Source: Vibrio sp. LaRot3 (GTDB lineage Bacteria > Pseudomonadota > Gammaproteobacteria > Enterobacterales > Vibrionaceae). From it: a DNA stretch of 64,000 nt. The notes below the pieces were generated by a model. The model did not search any database. It was not told where the DNA came from and worked only from the letters and a program-made list of their open reading frames with translations. Positions 1-10,160 of this stretch are shown here, piece after piece. Numbering within the stretch: the stretch's first letter is position 1; the number at the start of each line of letters is the position of its first letter. The translations under genes and the position numbers were made by a program. The stretch spans positions 1-64,000 of the forward strand of contig NZ_JAPPTI010000011.1 of assembly GCF_027587025.1 (NCBI RefSeq). Direction: 5' to 3'.

Positions 1-112
1 CTCAATGGTCACTTCGTTTCATTGAAACCTAATTTGATACCGCTCTCTATAAAGAAAGAATATCTAATTGGATTATCATCAACGAGTGCCCACACAGATT
101 GATAGGTTTATA

Positions 113-124
113 TTTTTAAAGAGC
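113..124 (-). promoter_or_regulatory. boxA-like antitermination element of an rRNA leader
   Basis: On the minus strand this reads GCTCTTTAAAAA, close to the rRNA boxA consensus TGCTCTTTAACA. It lies downstream of two rRNA-type promoters and is followed by a Vibrio-like rRNA leader running out of the left edge. It would load the Nus factors that prevent Rho termination in the rRNA operon. The rRNA gene itself is outside the window. Confidence 0.7.
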
Positions 125-162
125 TTTGCTTTTCGAGAAGCTTTCTCTCAAAGCGGACGTGC

Positions 163-190
163 ATTTTAGCGATTCAGACTTCAGTGTCAA
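163..190 (-). promoter_or_regulatory. rRNA operon promoter P2
   Basis: Minus strand: -35 TTGACA (190-185), 16-bp spacer, -10 TAAAAT (168-163), then a GC-containing start region (GCACGTCC). This resembles E. coli rrn P2 promoters. It is about 150 bp downstream of P1, in tandem with it, and fires towards the left edge. Confidence 0.75.
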
Positions 191-304
191 ACACTTTTTT
201 GAAGTTTTTTTGAATTTCTTTTTAATTCGAAACTCAATGCCAAATTGTTGCTTACGTCTTACTGACTCATCGCTGAAGCCTTGTGGCGTCTGCCGTGTCA
301 GTGG

Positions 305-360
305 AAGCGCATTATAGGGAGTTGGATTTCATTGGCAAGCCTTTTTGCAAAAAAAATTGA
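305..360 (-). promoter_or_regulatory. rRNA operon promoter P1 with UP-like element
   Basis: Minus strand: -35 TTGCCA (338-333), 16-bp spacer, -10 TATAAT (316-311), then GCGC and CCACTGACACGG. This start region is nearly the same as E. coli rrnB P1, including the GC-rich discriminator that makes rrn P1 sensitive to ppGpp and starting NTP. Just upstream (339-365) is an A/T-rich run consistent with an UP element bound by the RNA polymerase alpha subunit. The rRNA operon lies to the left of the window. Confidence 0.85.
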
Positions 361-402
361 AAAAACTGCCCTTTCGTTGAAATTACCATCAAAGAGGCGA
401 AA

Positions 403-423
403 AAGAGGGCATTTTGCCCTCTT
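403..423 (-). terminator. Terminator of the ubiD-ferredoxin-fre operon
   Basis: A 9-bp perfect stem (403-411 with 415-423) and a 3-nt loop, followed on the minus strand by a T-run. It lies 25 bp past the fre stop codon and insulates the operon from the rRNA promoters just downstream. Confidence 0.85.
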
Positions 424-447
424 CTTTACCATTGAACTTCGCTATTG

Positions 448-1161
448 CTAGATAAAAGCATAGGCATCAGCGAACATTCTGTCACTTCTTGCTTGTTTAT
501 TTTGAGTAAATTGTTCGCGAGCAGCACCCGCCATTTCAAAACGGCCCGCGATGTAGATGTCGTATTGATCTAGAGAATCAAAGTCTCCTGATACTGCTTC
601 TAATACGTTACCTACTTTACCCGTCCAGTTTTCCGGTGCTTCTTCTACTACTGGAATAAACTGTACATTGTCATACTTAGCTGCAATTTGCTCTAGTTCA
701 TCTTTTGCGTAAAGCTGGCAGTTGTCACGAGCGCCCCAATATAGATAGATTGGATTAGTTTTTTGCTGCGCAACACAATGATCTAGAATTGAGCGTACGT
801 AACTAAAGCCTGTACCACCTGCAATTAATAATAGAGGGCGTTCGCTTTGTTCTTGTACCCAAGCATCACCGTGGGGTGCGTCAATCGTAATATCACCACC
901 GTTTTCCAATGCGGCTTTCATTGCTTCAACAACTTCTAGTGCATACGCATTATGCTCAGCGGCACCGATATGAAGTTCTAACTCACCTTCATGGCGGCAA
1001 GGGCTACTTGCAATTGAAAATGGACGCTTATCTTTTTCACCCATGACGACCATTAGGTATTGGCCGGCTTTGAATGCCACTGGAGACTCAGGGTGAAGCA
1101 GGATACGGAATGTATTACAAGCTAAAGGCTCAATAGACTTTACTTTACATTGGATACTCAT
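448..1161 (-). CDS. fre: NAD(P)H-flavin reductase Fre
   Basis: A 237-residue cytosolic flavin reductase of the ferredoxin-NADP+ reductase superfamily. It uses NAD(P)H to reduce free FMN, FAD or riboflavin, which then supply ferric reduction and, in luminous vibrios, luciferase. The flavin-binding motif RPFSIASSP (about residues 46-54), the pyridine-nucleotide motif [11 protein letters not shown] (about 114-124) and the C-terminal [10 protein letters not shown] match E. coli Fre (233 residues) closely. It is the last gene of ubiD-ferredoxin-fre: 14 bp separate it from the ferredoxin gene and a terminator follows. In E. coli, fre also follows ubiD. The adjacent ferredoxin gene suggests that Fre may reduce, or work with, that iron-sulfur protein; this is inference. 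Confidence 0.93.
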   Translation of the reverse strand: MSIQCKVKSIEPLACNTFRILLHPESPVAFKAGQYLMVVMGEKDKRPFSIASSPCRHEGELELHIGAAEHNAYALEVVEAMKAALENGGDITIDAPHGDAWVQEQSERPLLLIAGGTGFSYVRSILDHCVAQQKTNPIYLYWGARDNCQLYAKDELEQIAAKYDNVQFIPVVEEAPENWTGKVGNVLEAVSGDFDSLDQYDIYIAGRFEMAGAAREQFTQNKQARSDRMFADAYAFI

Positions 1162-1175
1162 AGTGTTCCTCTCGC

Positions 1176-1442
1176 TTACTCTTCCAAGGTAAGCACTAAA
1201 TTACTTTCTATATAAGCTAGACATGGAAACATCCAGCCTTGTTGTTGTTCTTTCTCTGTAAGCATTGGCTCTAAGTCATAAATGACATCACCCGATACTT
1301 TCTTACACATGCACATGGCACATGCGCCTACCTGACACCGATGCGGCAAGCCAATATTATTGTTGAGCGCGGCTTGCAGCACGGTTTGTCCCGATAGGAC
1401 TTCAAACTCTAGATTGCTTGGTAATAACGTTACCTTGGGCAT
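1176..1442 (-). CDS. Small 2Fe-2S plant-type ferredoxin
   Basis: An 88-residue protein made of one plant-type ferredoxin fold. The cluster ligands are visible as C36-x4-C41-x2-C44 (CQVGACAMC) and a distal C74 in MFPCLAY. It should be a cytosolic one-electron carrier. Its start codon overlaps the ubiD stop by one base (TAATG), which implies translational coupling, and fre follows after 14 bp. Reductases of this family often carry a fused ferredoxin domain of the same kind; here the two parts are separate neighbours, so Fre is its likely electron donor. It is similar in size to YfaE, the ribonucleotide-reductase maintenance ferredoxin, but the nrdAB context of yfaE is absent, so I do not use that name. 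Confidence 0.85.
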   Translation of the reverse strand: MPKVTLLPSNLEFEVLSGQTVLQAALNNNIGLPHRCQVGACAMCMCKKVSGDVIYDLEPMLTEKEQQQGWMFPCLAYIESNLVLTLEE

Positions 1443-3298
1443 TAATCAATTCCAAGCTTTGACCATAATTGGTCAATTTTAGTCACTAGCTCTGGATCTT
1501 TCTTAATTGGTGTACCCCACTCACGTGTCACCTCTTGAGGCAACTTATTCGTCGCATCGAGACCAATTCTGCTACTTTGCTCTTGAGTTGCGTTGAGCAT
1601 TATCGTGTCTCGACTCGGATCCATACGAGTGGTGATAGCCCAGATTACATCATTCCAATCTGTCACATCGACATCACCGTCGCAAACTATGATGAATTTC
1701 AGATCCGACTGTTCTGATAAATAAGACCAAATCGAGTGCATGATTTGCTCACCTTGACCAGCCGCCTGCTTATCGATATTGACGATCACCATTTGCCCTG
1801 CAACAGCACCTGCAGGGAAATGCAGCTGTTTAATCTCAGGGTGGCGTTGCTGGATGGCTTGCGCGTACTCATCAAGATTAAGCAATGGTGATTTCGAAGG
1901 CTGAGTTCCAGCTAGTTGCAGTTCTGCATCCCATTTTTTGGTGGCATCAAGCCCCATCTTAGAACCCAGCCCCGCCACTGGAGAAGCAAAGTCCAAAGAG
2001 TCGATTGGCGTGCTCTCGATCATCAACGTATCTTTAATTGGGTCCATATGGCGTGTCATTGCGCCAACCACTTCTCCCCAATCCCTTGCGTTGACGGTTT
2101 CATCACACACCACGACAAATTTGGTATACATAAACTGGCGCAAGAAAGACCATACCCCCATCATCACACGCTTAGCATGACCCGGGTATTGCTTCTTCAT
2201 GGTGACGACCGCCATTCGATACGAACAGCCTTCAGGTGGTAAGTAGAAGTCTTCTATCTCTGGGAACTGTTTCTGCAAGATAGGCACAAATACTTCATTC
2301 AGAGCAACACCTAAAACCGCTGGTTCATCTGGCGGACGACCGGTATAAGTGCTGTGATAAATCGGGTCTTTGCGCATCGTAATATGAGTAATCGTAAAGA
2401 CGTGATGTTTTTCTTTTTCGTTGTAGTACCCAGTATGATCCCCATATGGGCCTTCATCAGCGAATTCATTCGGGTCGATAAAGCCTTCCATCACAATCTC
2501 GGCGCTCGCTGGCACTTCTAAGTCGTTACTCACCGATTTGACGACTTGAGTTTTACTACCACGCAGTAAACCTGCAAATGCGTATTCAGATAAAGTATCA
2601 GGGACTGGCGTGACTGCACCCAAAATGGTCGCGGGGTCTGCACCAAAAGCGACTGAGACTGGGAATGGTTTTCCTGGGTGGGTTTCCATCCAATCACGTA
2701 AGTCGAGTGCGCCACCGCGATGAGCTAGCCAGCGCATAATGATTTTGTTTTTCGCTATCTTTTGCTGACGGTATATACCTAAGTTCTGACGCTTCTTGTT
2801 CGGCCCTTTAGTTACCGTTAGACCCCAAGTTAATAGCGGTGCGATATCATCTTGCCAGCAACTCATCACCGGGATTTTATCCAAGTCGACTTGGTCACCC
2901 TGCCAGATAATTTCCTGACATGGCGCTTTACGTAGGCGCTTCGCTGGCATGTTAAGCACTTGCTTAAACACCGGCAATTTATCAAGTGCGTCTTTAAAAC
3001 CTTTTGGCGGCTCTGGCTCTTTTAAATATGCCAGTAACTTACCCACCTCACGCAGTTCTTTTACTTGCTGCCGTCCCATACCCATAGCAACACGCTCTGG
3101 CGTACCAAATAAGTTAGTTAGAACTGGATAGTCGTAACCAATCGGGTTTTCAAACAACAACGCAGGACCGCCCGCACGTAGGGTTCGGTCACTGATCTCT
3201 GTCATTTCATAATGAGGGTCAATGGGATGAGTAATGCGTTTTAACTTGCCTTGCTGTTCTAGCTGGCCGATAAAATCGCGCAGATCTTTAAAACTCAT
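1442..3298 (-). CDS. ubiD: 4-hydroxy-3-polyprenylbenzoate decarboxylase UbiD
   Basis: A 618-residue UbiD-family decarboxylase. It removes the carboxyl group of 3-octaprenyl-4-hydroxybenzoate in ubiquinone synthesis, using prenylated FMN made by UbiX (not in this window). Conserved stretches include GPALLFENP near residue 43, the [12 protein letters not shown] block near 188-199 and [12 protein letters not shown] near 281-292, which holds the active-site acidic region of the family. E. coli UbiD has 497 residues; the extra length is at the C-terminus, where a second stretch ([11 protein letters not shown], then [23 protein letters not shown]) repeats an internal motif (VWSFLRQ, then [23 protein letters not shown]), as in vibrio homologues. 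It is the first gene of an operon with the ferredoxin and fre. Confidence 0.93.
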   Translation of the reverse strand: MSFKDLRDFIGQLEQQGKLKRITHPIDPHYEMTEISDRTLRAGGPALLFENPIGYDYPVLTNLFGTPERVAMGMGRQQVKELREVGKLLAYLKEPEPPKGFKDALDKLPVFKQVLNMPAKRLRKAPCQEIIWQGDQVDLDKIPVMSCWQDDIAPLLTWGLTVTKGPNKKRQNLGIYRQQKIAKNKIIMRWLAHRGGALDLRDWMETHPGKPFPVSVAFGADPATILGAVTPVPDTLSEYAFAGLLRGSKTQVVKSVSNDLEVPASAEIVMEGFIDPNEFADEGPYGDHTGYYNEKEKHHVFTITHITMRKDPIYHSTYTGRPPDEPAVLGVALNEVFVPILQKQFPEIEDFYLPPEGCSYRMAVVTMKKQYPGHAKRVMMGVWSFLRQFMYTKFVVVCDETVNARDWGEVVGAMTRHMDPIKDTLMIESTPIDSLDFASPVAGLGSKMGLDATKKWDAELQLAGTQPSKSPLLNLDEYAQAIQQRHPEIKQLHFPAGAVAGQMVIVNIDKQAAGQGEQIMHSIWSYLSEQSDLKFIIVCDGDVDVTDWNDVIWAITTRMDPSRDTIMLNATQEQSSRIGLDATNKLPQEVTREWGTPIKKDPELVTKIDQLWSKLGID

Positions 3299-3340
3299 AG
3301 CACTCTATTCGTTGATTAATCTACGGGCAGTATATCAAAC

Positions 3341-3366
3341 AAACAGGGATCTCCGATCCCTGTTTT
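3341..3366 (-). terminator. Terminator downstream of the secreted protein gene at 3398
   Basis: An 8-bp perfect stem (3344-3351 with 3355-3362), a 3-nt loop and A/T flanks giving a short T-run on the minus strand. It separates the unknown gene next to rho from ubiD. Confidence 0.6.
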
Positions 3367-3397
3367 GTGTGAGGATATTTAGGCAGGTCTGAATCGA

Positions 3398-4393
3398 TTA
3401 ATTACCTAAAACAGAGAGAATTGCCTGACGCTTAACACTTTTCTCGGTATTAGCAATTTCTCTTAACCAAGAGGAATAGCCTTGTTCTGCCAATTGACGA
3501 GCGATGAAGTCAACTTCCTCACTACTAGACATTCTCGCAACCAAAAACTCTCGTACTTCGGTGCTCATCGGCTTAATTCGAGTCAGCTCTTTTAATGCTG
3601 TCTGCTTTAAGTTCGGATTGGCTACAGCATCCATAAGTTGCTGTGCCGCGAACTCCCCGCCGACACTGGCTAAGCGGTTCAGTTCACGCTTACTGTGTTG
3701 ATCCGCTTTCATGCGCCATAGTAGGTGGTACATCTCTGGGTCTTCACTTACTTGAGCAAGCCTAACCACAACCGCCTTACTGGGTAGCCAACTCACCACG
3801 CCTTGATTGGTAAATTGACCGGTCAAAAACTGCAAAGCTTCTGGAGATAAGCTATCTAGCTCTCTGATCAACAGTTTTTCTCGTGCTTGAACTTGATAGT
3901 CTGAGCCTTTCAACCAGTTCTTCAGTAATAACTCTTTCCTTTCCGCTTGCATGACAAAATCTAGTGTCGCTTGGTCTTGCTTCCAGCGTTTCAGCAATCG
4001 ACTTGCAATAGCCGGGTAATCAAACGCAGGCACACTGAATTCGTAGCCATCACCACGTTCGAGTACTTGATAGGTAGGCACTTTGGCACGCTGCTCTTCA
4101 ACGAACATCGCCATTTTAGGAGTAAGGATAACGTTTTGCTGTTCTAACTTTTGCAGCAATAGAAAGCGCACCACTTCTTGTTGTGGCAAAGCTAGGCGCT
4201 CTAGAGAGAAATTAAGAGAGTCGATATTGTCTTCGACGACATACTCAAGAAGCTCGGCCACTTTGCTGTGCATTGATTCACTTTGTAACCATTGCTCAGC
4301 GCGTTCGGGCTGCATCTCTGTTGCAAAGACACTTGGGGTTCCTAATACTAAAAACGCCGTTAGGAGAACCGACGACAACATTCCTTGTTGCAT
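3398..4393 (-). CDS. Secreted protein of unknown function next to rho
   Basis: I do not recognise this 331-residue protein. The start at 4393 is chosen because AAGGAGG lies at normal distance upstream and the protein then begins with a clean signal peptide (hydrophobic MLSSVLLTAFLVLG, cleavage probably after SVFA). The mature part is rich in Leu, Glu, Gln and Arg with no membrane segment and looks all-helical. Phrases such as AAQQLMDAVANPNLKQTALKEL and the Ser/Glu-rich end suggest HEAT-like helical repeats, but this is only an impression. An upstream in-frame start would lengthen it by 23 residues through the rho terminator and is unlikely. It has its own terminator. It follows rho on the same strand, separated by the rho terminator, so it probably has its own promoter. 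Confidence 0.7.
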   Translation of the reverse strand: MQQGMLSSVLLTAFLVLGTPSVFATEMQPERAEQWLQSESMHSKVAELLEYVVEDNIDSLNFSLERLALPQQEVVRFLLLQKLEQQNVILTPKMAMFVEEQRAKVPTYQVLERGDGYEFSVPAFDYPAIASRLLKRWKQDQATLDFVMQAERKELLLKNWLKGSDYQVQAREKLLIRELDSLSPEALQFLTGQFTNQGVVSWLPSKAVVVRLAQVSEDPEMYHLLWRMKADQHSKRELNRLASVGGEFAAQQLMDAVANPNLKQTALKELTRIKPMSTEVREFLVARMSSSEEVDFIARQLAEQGYSSWLREIANTEKSVKRQAILSVLGN

Positions 4394-4451
4394 GTTAACC
4401 TCCTTGTAACATTTACATCCATTGTGAAGCGATAGCTTCGAGAATGCAAAT

Positions 4452-4481
4452 AAAAACGCCACCGATATCGGTGGCGTTTTT
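4452..4481 (-). terminator. Intrinsic terminator of rho
   Basis: A perfect 30-bp palindrome (15-bp arms with A5 and T5 flanks) directly after the rho stop codon. It can act on either strand. The gene for the Rho termination factor is thus itself ended by a Rho-independent terminator. Confidence 0.92.
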
Positions 4482-4493
4482 AAGCTAATTCAA

Positions 4494-5753
4494 TTACTGA
4501 CGACGCATTGCATCAAAGAATTCATCGTTAGTCTTGGTCATTGCCAATTTATCGATTAGGAATTCCATCGCATCGATTTCGCCCATTGGGTGAACAATCT
4601 TACGTAGGATCCACATCTTCTGTAGCTCATCGTTCTTAGTAAGAAGTTCTTCACGACGAGTACCAGAGCGGTTGAAGTCGATAGCTGGGAATACACGTTT
4701 CTCAGCGATCTTACGGTTCAGGTGGATTTCCATGTTACCTGTACCTTTAAACTCTTCGTAGATAACTTCATCCATCTTAGAACCAGTATCAACCAGTGCT
4801 GTTGCTAGGATAGTTAGGCTACCGCCCTCTTCTACGTTACGAGCTGCACCGAAGAAACGCTTCGGACGATGTAGTGCGTTTGCGTCTACACCACCTGTTA
4901 GTACTTTACCTGATGAAGGCACTACGGTGTTGTATGCACGCGCTAGACGAGTGATCGAATCAAGCAGGATAACTACATCTTTCTTATGTTCTACTAGGCG
5001 CTTCGCTTTTTCGATTACCATTTCTGCTACTTGAACGTGGCGAGATGCTGGCTCATCAAATGTTGATGCAACTACTTCACCTTTAACTAGGCGTTGCATC
5101 TCAGTTACTTCTTCTGGACGTTCGTCGATTAGAAGTACCATCAGTTCACATTCTGGGTGGTTGTAAGCGATGCTTTGCGCGATGTTCTGTAGCAGCATTG
5201 TTTTACCCGCTTTTGGCGGAGCTACAATCAGACCACGTTGACCCTTACCAATTGGAGAAGCTAGGTCTAGTACACGCGCTGTAATATCTTCAGTCGAACC
5301 GTTACCACGCTCCATCACCATACGCTCATTTGCGTGTAGTGGCGTCAAGTTCTCAAATAAGATCTTGTTACGCGCGTTGTCTGGTTTGTCATCATTAACT
5401 GTATTGACTTTAAGTAGAGCAAAGTAACGTTCGCCGTCTTTAGGTGGGCGAATTTTACCAGCAATTGAGTCACCCGTGCGTAGGTTGAAACGACGGATTT
5501 GACTTGGAGATACATAAATATCGTCAGGGCCAGCAAGGTAAGAACTGTCTGCACTACGTAAGAAACCGAAGCCGTCTTGAAGAATTTCTAGAACACCGTC
5601 ACCAAAAATGTCTTCACCGCTTTTCGCGTGAGCTTTAAGGATGGCGAAGATGATGTCTTGTTTTCTTAGACGAGCTAGGTTTTCAAGGCCCAAGCTTTCG
5701 CCAAGTTTAACAAGATCAGACACAGGTCTGTTCTTCAATTCTGTAAGATTCAT
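4494..5753 (-). CDS. rho: Transcription termination factor Rho
   Basis: A hexameric RNA-dependent ATPase/helicase that ends transcription at Rho-dependent sites. With the start at 5753 (MNLTELKN) the protein has 419 residues, exactly the length of E. coli Rho and with the same N-terminus; an in-frame start 25 codons upstream has no such support. Seen in order: the N-terminal RNA-binding domain with the cold-shock-like part (GFGFLRS), Walker A (APPKAGKT, about 174-181), Walker B region ([16 protein letters not shown]) and the C-terminal GTRREELL block. The leader (5754-5913) has no strong ribosome-binding site. In E. coli, rho is autoregulated by attenuation in a leader that also encodes a short peptide; the leader here is long enough for this, but I see no obvious counterpart of the peptide. 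Confidence 0.97.
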   Translation of the reverse strand: MNLTELKNRPVSDLVKLGESLGLENLARLRKQDIIFAILKAHAKSGEDIFGDGVLEILQDGFGFLRSADSSYLAGPDDIYVSPSQIRRFNLRTGDSIAGKIRPPKDGERYFALLKVNTVNDDKPDNARNKILFENLTPLHANERMVMERGNGSTEDITARVLDLASPIGKGQRGLIVAPPKAGKTMLLQNIAQSIAYNHPECELMVLLIDERPEEVTEMQRLVKGEVVASTFDEPASRHVQVAEMVIEKAKRLVEHKKDVVILLDSITRLARAYNTVVPSSGKVLTGGVDANALHRPKRFFGAARNVEEGGSLTILATALVDTGSKMDEVIYEEFKGTGNMEIHLNRKIAEKRVFPAIDFNRSGTRREELLTKNDELQKMWILRKIVHPMGEIDAMEFLIDKLAMTKTNDEFFDAMRRQ

Positions 5754-5903
5754 GGTAGTAGATACTTGTTTAGTCAAAATAGGATCTGTTTTTTTAGTTA
5801 AGATGGATTTGGTCACAGGATCGACCAAGAAGAGAATACTGTTTAATTAACGTGCGATAAATTAGCACTAAATAGTAGCCTAGTCTATCTTTTGTTGCCG
5901 TTC

Positions 5904-5937
5904 AAAAACAAAACCGTGCATTGGTTAAAATGCACGG
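5904..5937 (-). terminator. Terminator of trxA
   Basis: An 8-bp perfect stem (5914-5921 with 5930-5937), an 8-nt loop, then a minus-strand T-rich tract (5913-5904). It separates trxA from the rho leader. Confidence 0.85.
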
Positions 5938-5956
5938 CTTTATCTGACAGCGAGTT

Positions 5957-6283
5957 TTACAGGTTGGCGTCCAAAAACTCTTTTAGTTGAGTTTTAGACA
6001 ACGCACCAACTTTAGTTGCTGCTACGCTACCATCTTTAAATAGAAGCAGCGTTGGAATACCACGGATGCCAAACTTAGGTGGTGTACCTGCGTTTTGGTC
6101 GATATTCAGTTTACCGATAGTGAGCTTGCCTTCGTATTCTTCTGCGATTTCGTCAAGAATAGGAGCAATCATCTTACAAGGACCACACCACTCTGCCCAA
6201 AAATCAACAAGAACCGGGCCTGCAGCGTTGATTACATCGTTTTCAAAACCGTCATCAGTTAGCTGCAAAATCTTATCACTCAT
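5957..6283 (-). CDS. trxA: Thioredoxin 1
   Basis: A 108-residue cytosolic thioredoxin that reduces protein disulfides with electrons from thioredoxin reductase. The active site WCGPC is at residues 32-36, preceded by VLVDFWA; the cis-proline segment [11 protein letters not shown] follows near residue 71. The start at 6283 ([11 protein letters not shown]) gives the same length as E. coli TrxA; a GTG 12 bases upstream is less likely. It is divergent from rhlB, the same arrangement as in E. coli (rhlB / trxA-rho). Confidence 0.97.
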   Translation of the reverse strand: MSDKILQLTDDGFENDVINAAGPVLVDFWAEWCGPCKMIAPILDEIAEEYEGKLTIGKLNIDQNAGTPPKFGIRGIPTLLLFKDGSVAATKVGALSKTQLKEFLDANL

Positions 6284-6394
6284 CTTCCACTCCACTGTGT
6301 TTTTCAGAACTGGTTGGATGATAACCAGTATTAAGATGCTCTATTGGAATGTATTTACTTTCGTATTGCAAGCCTAAGCTGATATTCTATAGCA

Positions 6395-7696
6395 ATGAAA
6401 AAGACGCACATCACAGAGCAAAAGTTCGCCGATTTGGGGTTACACCCCCAAGTTACAAAGGGTTTGGAGCAAAAAGGGTTCGAATATTGTACCCCGATCC
6501 AAGCCAAGGCGCTGCCGGTTATGCTCACCGGCCGAGACATTGCAGGCCAGGCCCAAACGGGTACTGGTAAGACTTTAGCGTTCCTTACTGCTACTTTTAA
6601 CCACTTATTGACGACACCTGAACACGAAGGCCGTCAGCCAACTCAACCGCGCGCTATTATTATGGCACCTACGCGTGAGTTAGCGATTCAGATTTATAAT
6701 GATGCTGAGCCTTTAATTGCCAGCACGGGTCTGAAAGCGGCTTTAGCTTACGGTGGCGAAAGCTACGATAAGCAGCTAGCGAAGTTAGAAAAAGGCGTAG
6801 ATATCTTGATTGGTACTACAGGCCGTATTATCGACTTCCACAAACAGAAGGTATTCAATCTTAACAACATTCAAGTTGTGGTTCTGGATGAAGCTGACCG
6901 TATGTTTGATCTTGGCTTTATTAAAGACATTCGTTTCTTGTTCCGTCGCATGCCAGCGCCAAACGAGCGTTTGAACATGTTGTTCTCTGCAACGCTTTCG
7001 TACCGCGTACAAGAGCTTGCGTTTGAGCACATGAACGAGCCAGAGCCAGTGGTTGTTGAACCAGAACAAAAAACAGGCCACCGAATTCAGGAAGAACTGT
7101 TCTACCCTTCTAACGATGACAAAATGGCGTTACTACAAACGCTTATCGAAGAAGATTGGCCAGATCGCGCCATCATTTTTGCTAACACTAAACATATGTG
7201 TGAATCGATTTGGGGTCATTTAGCAGCGGATAAACACCGCGTAGGTCTATTGACTGGTGACGTTCCTCAGAAGAAACGTGAGCGAATCCTAGACCAATTC
7301 ACTCGTGGTGAAGTAGACATCCTTGTGGCAACGGACGTTGCGGCTCGTGGCCTGCACATCCCACAAGTAACACACGTATTTAACTACGACTTACCTGACG
7401 ACTGTGAAGACTATGTACACCGTATTGGTCGTACAGGCCGTGCTGGCGCAAGTGGTCACTCCATCAGTTTTGCTTGTGAGCAATACGCGATTAACTTGCC
7501 AGGTATTGAAGAGTACATTGAGCATGCAATCCCAGTATCAGACTACGATGCTTCCGCTCTAATCCAAGATCTGCCTGCACCTGTTCGTCTGCGTTCTCGC
7601 AACAATCAGCAACGCCGCACGAATACTGGTGGTTCTCGCAATAACAACCGCAGACCACACAACCGTTCTCGTCAACGTCAACAAAAGGATTCTTAA
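6395..7696 (+). CDS. rhlB: ATP-dependent RNA helicase RhlB
   Basis: A 433-residue DEAD-box helicase. In E. coli, RhlB unwinds structured RNA for the RNase E degradosome. The start [11 protein letters not shown] matches the E. coli protein (MSKTHLTEQKF). Helicase motifs in order: Q motif with PIQAKALP, Walker A AQTGTGKT (about 54-61), PTRELA, DEAD (about 165-168), SAT, and the C-terminal [13 protein letters not shown] and [10 protein letters not shown]. The end is an Arg/Asn/Gln-rich tail typical of RhlB and used for RNA and RNase E contacts. gppA follows 7 bp downstream, so the two are probably one transcript, as in E. coli. Confidence 0.95.
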   Translation: MKKTHITEQKFADLGLHPQVTKGLEQKGFEYCTPIQAKALPVMLTGRDIAGQAQTGTGKTLAFLTATFNHLLTTPEHEGRQPTQPRAIIMAPTRELAIQIYNDAEPLIASTGLKAALAYGGESYDKQLAKLEKGVDILIGTTGRIIDFHKQKVFNLNNIQVVVLDEADRMFDLGFIKDIRFLFRRMPAPNERLNMLFSATLSYRVQELAFEHMNEPEPVVVEPEQKTGHRIQEELFYPSNDDKMALLQTLIEEDWPDRAIIFANTKHMCESIWGHLAADKHRVGLLTGDVPQKKRERILDQFTRGEVDILVATDVAARGLHIPQVTHVFNYDLPDDCEDYVHRIGRTGRAGASGHSISFACEQYAINLPGIEEYIEHAIPVSDYDASALIQDLPAPVRLRSRNNQQRRTNTGGSRNNNRRPHNRSRQRQQKDS

Positions 7697-7703
7697 GTCG
7701 TCT

Positions 7704-9194
7704 ATGAGTCAAGCCGTTTCATCTCCGCTTTACGCTGCTATCGACCTCGGGTCGAACAGTTTTCACATGCTCGTTGTGCGTCACATTGATGGCAGCGTTC
7801 AAACCATGGCTAAAATCAAACGCAAGGTTCGACTTGCGGCGGGTTTAGACGAAAACAACGCGTTGAGCCAAGAAGCCATGCAACGGGGCTGGGACTGCTT
7901 GAGTCTATTTGCAGAGCGACTACAAGATATCCCGAAGGAAAACATTCGCATCGTCGGTACTGCTACCCTACGTACTGCGATCAATGTGGATGTTTTCCTA
8001 AACAAGGCGAACCAAATTCTTGGCCATGAGATTGAAGTCATTTCTGGTGAAGAAGAAGCTGCCGCTATCTATAAAGGTGTAGCTCACACTTCAGGTGGCA
8101 GTGGCCGTCGGCTGGTGGTGGATATTGGTGGAGCGAGCACTGAGCTAATTATTGGCGAAGGTTTTGAGTCTAAAGCTCTTACAAGCCTGAAAATGGGCTG
8201 TGTAACTTGGCTTGAGCGCCACTTTAAAGATCGCCAGCTGACCATCACCAATTTCAACAATGCGATTGAAGCGGCAAAGCAAACACTGCAACCGATTCTC
8301 AAGCAATACACTGATATTGGTTGGGATGTGTGTGTTGGTGCCTCAGGCACCGTTCAAGCACTGCAAGAAATCATGCTTGCGCAAGGTATGGATGAAGTCA
8401 TTACCCATGCTAAGTTAAAGCGCCTGCAAAAACAGGCCATGCTTGCTGATCACCTTGAAGAGCTTGAAATTGAAGGCCTTACCCTTGAGCGCGCATTAGT
8501 GTTCCCAAGCGGCCTATCCATTCTGATTGCAATTTTTGAGTTGTTAGAAATCGACTCCATGACCTTAGCTGGCGGTGCGCTACGTGAAGGCTTGGTGTAC
8601 GACATGGTCGATGATTTAAAGCAAAGCGACATTCGCGCTCGCACGATCACCAGTGTGCAAAACCGTTACCAACTTGATGTCGCTTACGCCAATCAAGTCG
8701 CAGCCCTTGCCCAGCGTCTTTTGTCTCAGTGTGAACAAGACTGGATAGCAGAAGCGCAAGGTGCAGTCATGCTCGATAGTGCCGCTAAACTGCACGAAAT
8801 CGGTCTAACCATCGACTTCAAAAAAGGGGGCGAACACAGTGCTTACCTGCTTCAGCATCTCGATTTGCCGGGATTCACTCGAGCACAAAAGCATTTCTTA
8901 GGTGAGATTGCACGTCGCTACCGTGAGCAACTTAGCTCGTTACCAGAGCAACACGCTTTATCTGGAACAAGTGCCAAGCGCGTACTTCGCCTGCTACGTT
9001 TAGCGGTGCTACTAACCCACCGCCGTACCCCTGAGTTAGAGCCAAAGGTAAGTTTAAGCTCAAACGGTGACAAACTGACATTAGCGATGTCTGCTGATTG
9101 GTTAGCGAACAACCCTCTGACCGCTGCTGAGCTAGAAATTGAGGCGAACCGTCAAAGTGATATTGGTTGGCCATTAACGATTGAAGCGAATTAA
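7704..9194 (+). CDS. gppA: Guanosine pentaphosphatase / exopolyphosphatase GppA
   Basis: A 496-residue member of the Ppx/GppA family in the actin-like ATPase superfamily. It converts pppGpp to ppGpp and can cleave polyphosphate. Seen: phosphate-binding loop [16 protein letters not shown] (about 10-25), second loop [17 protein letters not shown], and the C-terminal HD-like helical domain ([15 protein letters not shown], then HSAYLL). The start at 7704 ([16 protein letters not shown]) gives the family length (494 in E. coli); an upstream in-frame start would lie inside rhlB. It is tightly downstream of rhlB and followed by a strong terminator. Confidence 0.93.
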   Translation: MSQAVSSPLYAAIDLGSNSFHMLVVRHIDGSVQTMAKIKRKVRLAAGLDENNALSQEAMQRGWDCLSLFAERLQDIPKENIRIVGTATLRTAINVDVFLNKANQILGHEIEVISGEEEAAAIYKGVAHTSGGSGRRLVVDIGGASTELIIGEGFESKALTSLKMGCVTWLERHFKDRQLTITNFNNAIEAAKQTLQPILKQYTDIGWDVCVGASGTVQALQEIMLAQGMDEVITHAKLKRLQKQAMLADHLEELEIEGLTLERALVFPSGLSILIAIFELLEIDSMTLAGGALREGLVYDMVDDLKQSDIRARTITSVQNRYQLDVAYANQVAALAQRLLSQCEQDWIAEAQGAVMLDSAAKLHEIGLTIDFKKGGEHSAYLLQHLDLPGFTRAQKHFLGEIARRYREQLSSLPEQHALSGTSAKRVLRLLRLAVLLTHRRTPELEPKVSLSSNGDKLTLAMSADWLANNPLTAAELEIEANRQSDIGWPLTIEAN

Positions 9195-9227
9195 AGCTGC
9201 AATACGTCATTGAGAACAAAACAACAA

Positions 9228-9255
9228 AAAGCCCGCTCAAATTTGAGCGGGCTTT
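9228..9255. terminator. Bidirectional terminator between gppA and the YhhQ-type transporter
   Basis: A perfect palindrome of 14-bp arms (AAAGCCCGCTCAAA and its complement) with T-runs on both strands, between two convergent genes. Confidence 0.9.
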
Positions 9256-9284
9256 CTTTTATTCACGATTAGGCCAAGCGCCAA

Positions 9285-9956
9285 TCAGTTTGCTGCGCCA
9301 ACCGCTTTAAAATCTGGGTTAACCGCTGTGATTTTCTTAATGATGTAGTTAAGAAGCACACCGTACATTGGGACAAACAGACCCAAACTGATCACCAATT
9401 TGAAACCGTAATCAACCAACGCAATTTCAGTCCAGTGCTCTGCCATAAACGGATCTGGGCTTTGGTAGAAAGCGATAGCAAAGAACGCCAGTGTATCTAA
9501 TGCATTACCAAATAGCGTCGAACAGGTTGGGGCTACCCACCACTGCTTCATTTGACGCAGGCGGTTAAACACTTGCACATCAAGAATCTGACCGAGCAGA
9601 TACGCCATGAAGCTTGCAATCGCAATACGCGCAACGAACAAGTTAAACTCGCCTAAGTGTGCGAAGCCTTGATATTGGCCTTCAAAGAAAATTACTGACA
9701 ATAAGTACGAAACCGCCAGTGCTGGTAGCATCACCAAAAAGATGATTTTACGCGCCATCTGAGCACCGAAAATTCGCACGGTTAAGTCAGTCGCTAGAAA
9801 GATAAATGGGAAGGTAAATGCGCCCCAAGTGGTATGGAAACCCATGATGGTAAAGGGAAGTTGTACCAAGTAGTTGCTTGAAGCAATGATAATAAGGTGG
9901 AAAAGCACCAAATAGAAAAGGGCGTTGCGCTGCTGCGCAGGGGTAAAGTTACTCAT
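9285..9956 (-). CDS. yhhQ: Queuosine precursor transporter (YhhQ family)
   Basis: A 223-residue inner-membrane protein of the COG1738 family. E. coli YhhQ (221 residues) takes up preQ0 and preQ1 for making queuosine in tRNA. About six hydrophobic segments are visible, the first NALFYLVLFHLIIIASSNYL. Family motifs include GAFTFPFIFLATDLTVRIFG (near 46-65) and GNALDTLAFFAIAF. The start at 9956 is preferred because AAAAGG lies at normal spacing and the sequence then matches the family; a start 17 codons upstream adds an unusual tail. The upstream region shows no clear preQ1 riboswitch. The protein may have a wider substrate range. Confidence 0.85.
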   Translation of the reverse strand: MSNFTPAQQRNALFYLVLFHLIIIASSNYLVQLPFTIMGFHTTWGAFTFPFIFLATDLTVRIFGAQMARKIIFLVMLPALAVSYLLSVIFFEGQYQGFAHLGEFNLFVARIAIASFMAYLLGQILDVQVFNRLRQMKQWWVAPTCSTLFGNALDTLAFFAIAFYQSPDPFMAEHWTEIALVDYGFKLVISLGLFVPMYGVLLNYIIKKITAVNPDFKAVGAAN

Positions 9957-10160
9957 GCGATACCTTTTTAGTTTGGTTTGGGGGTGAGGGAACCCAAATC
10001 GAATCAACTCAATAGCGCTAAGCTAGTTAAGTGAACTCTTACCAACAATGTTAAAAAATAGAATTTACGCTCTATAAAAGAGGTGGGCGATTATACATTA
10101 ACCAATTGCCGCCGCAAGTGGTTCTAGAAAGAGGAATTGAAAAGTGTTCAACTCTGCGTT

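Noticed and set aside
126-317. Short plus-strand ORF at the left edge
   Set aside because: It overlaps both rRNA promoters on the other strand and has no ribosome-binding site or conserved features.
10008-10160. A preQ1 riboswitch before the queuosine precursor transporter
   Set aside because: The leader lacks the short stem and A-rich tail pattern of preQ1-I and any clear preQ1-II fold.
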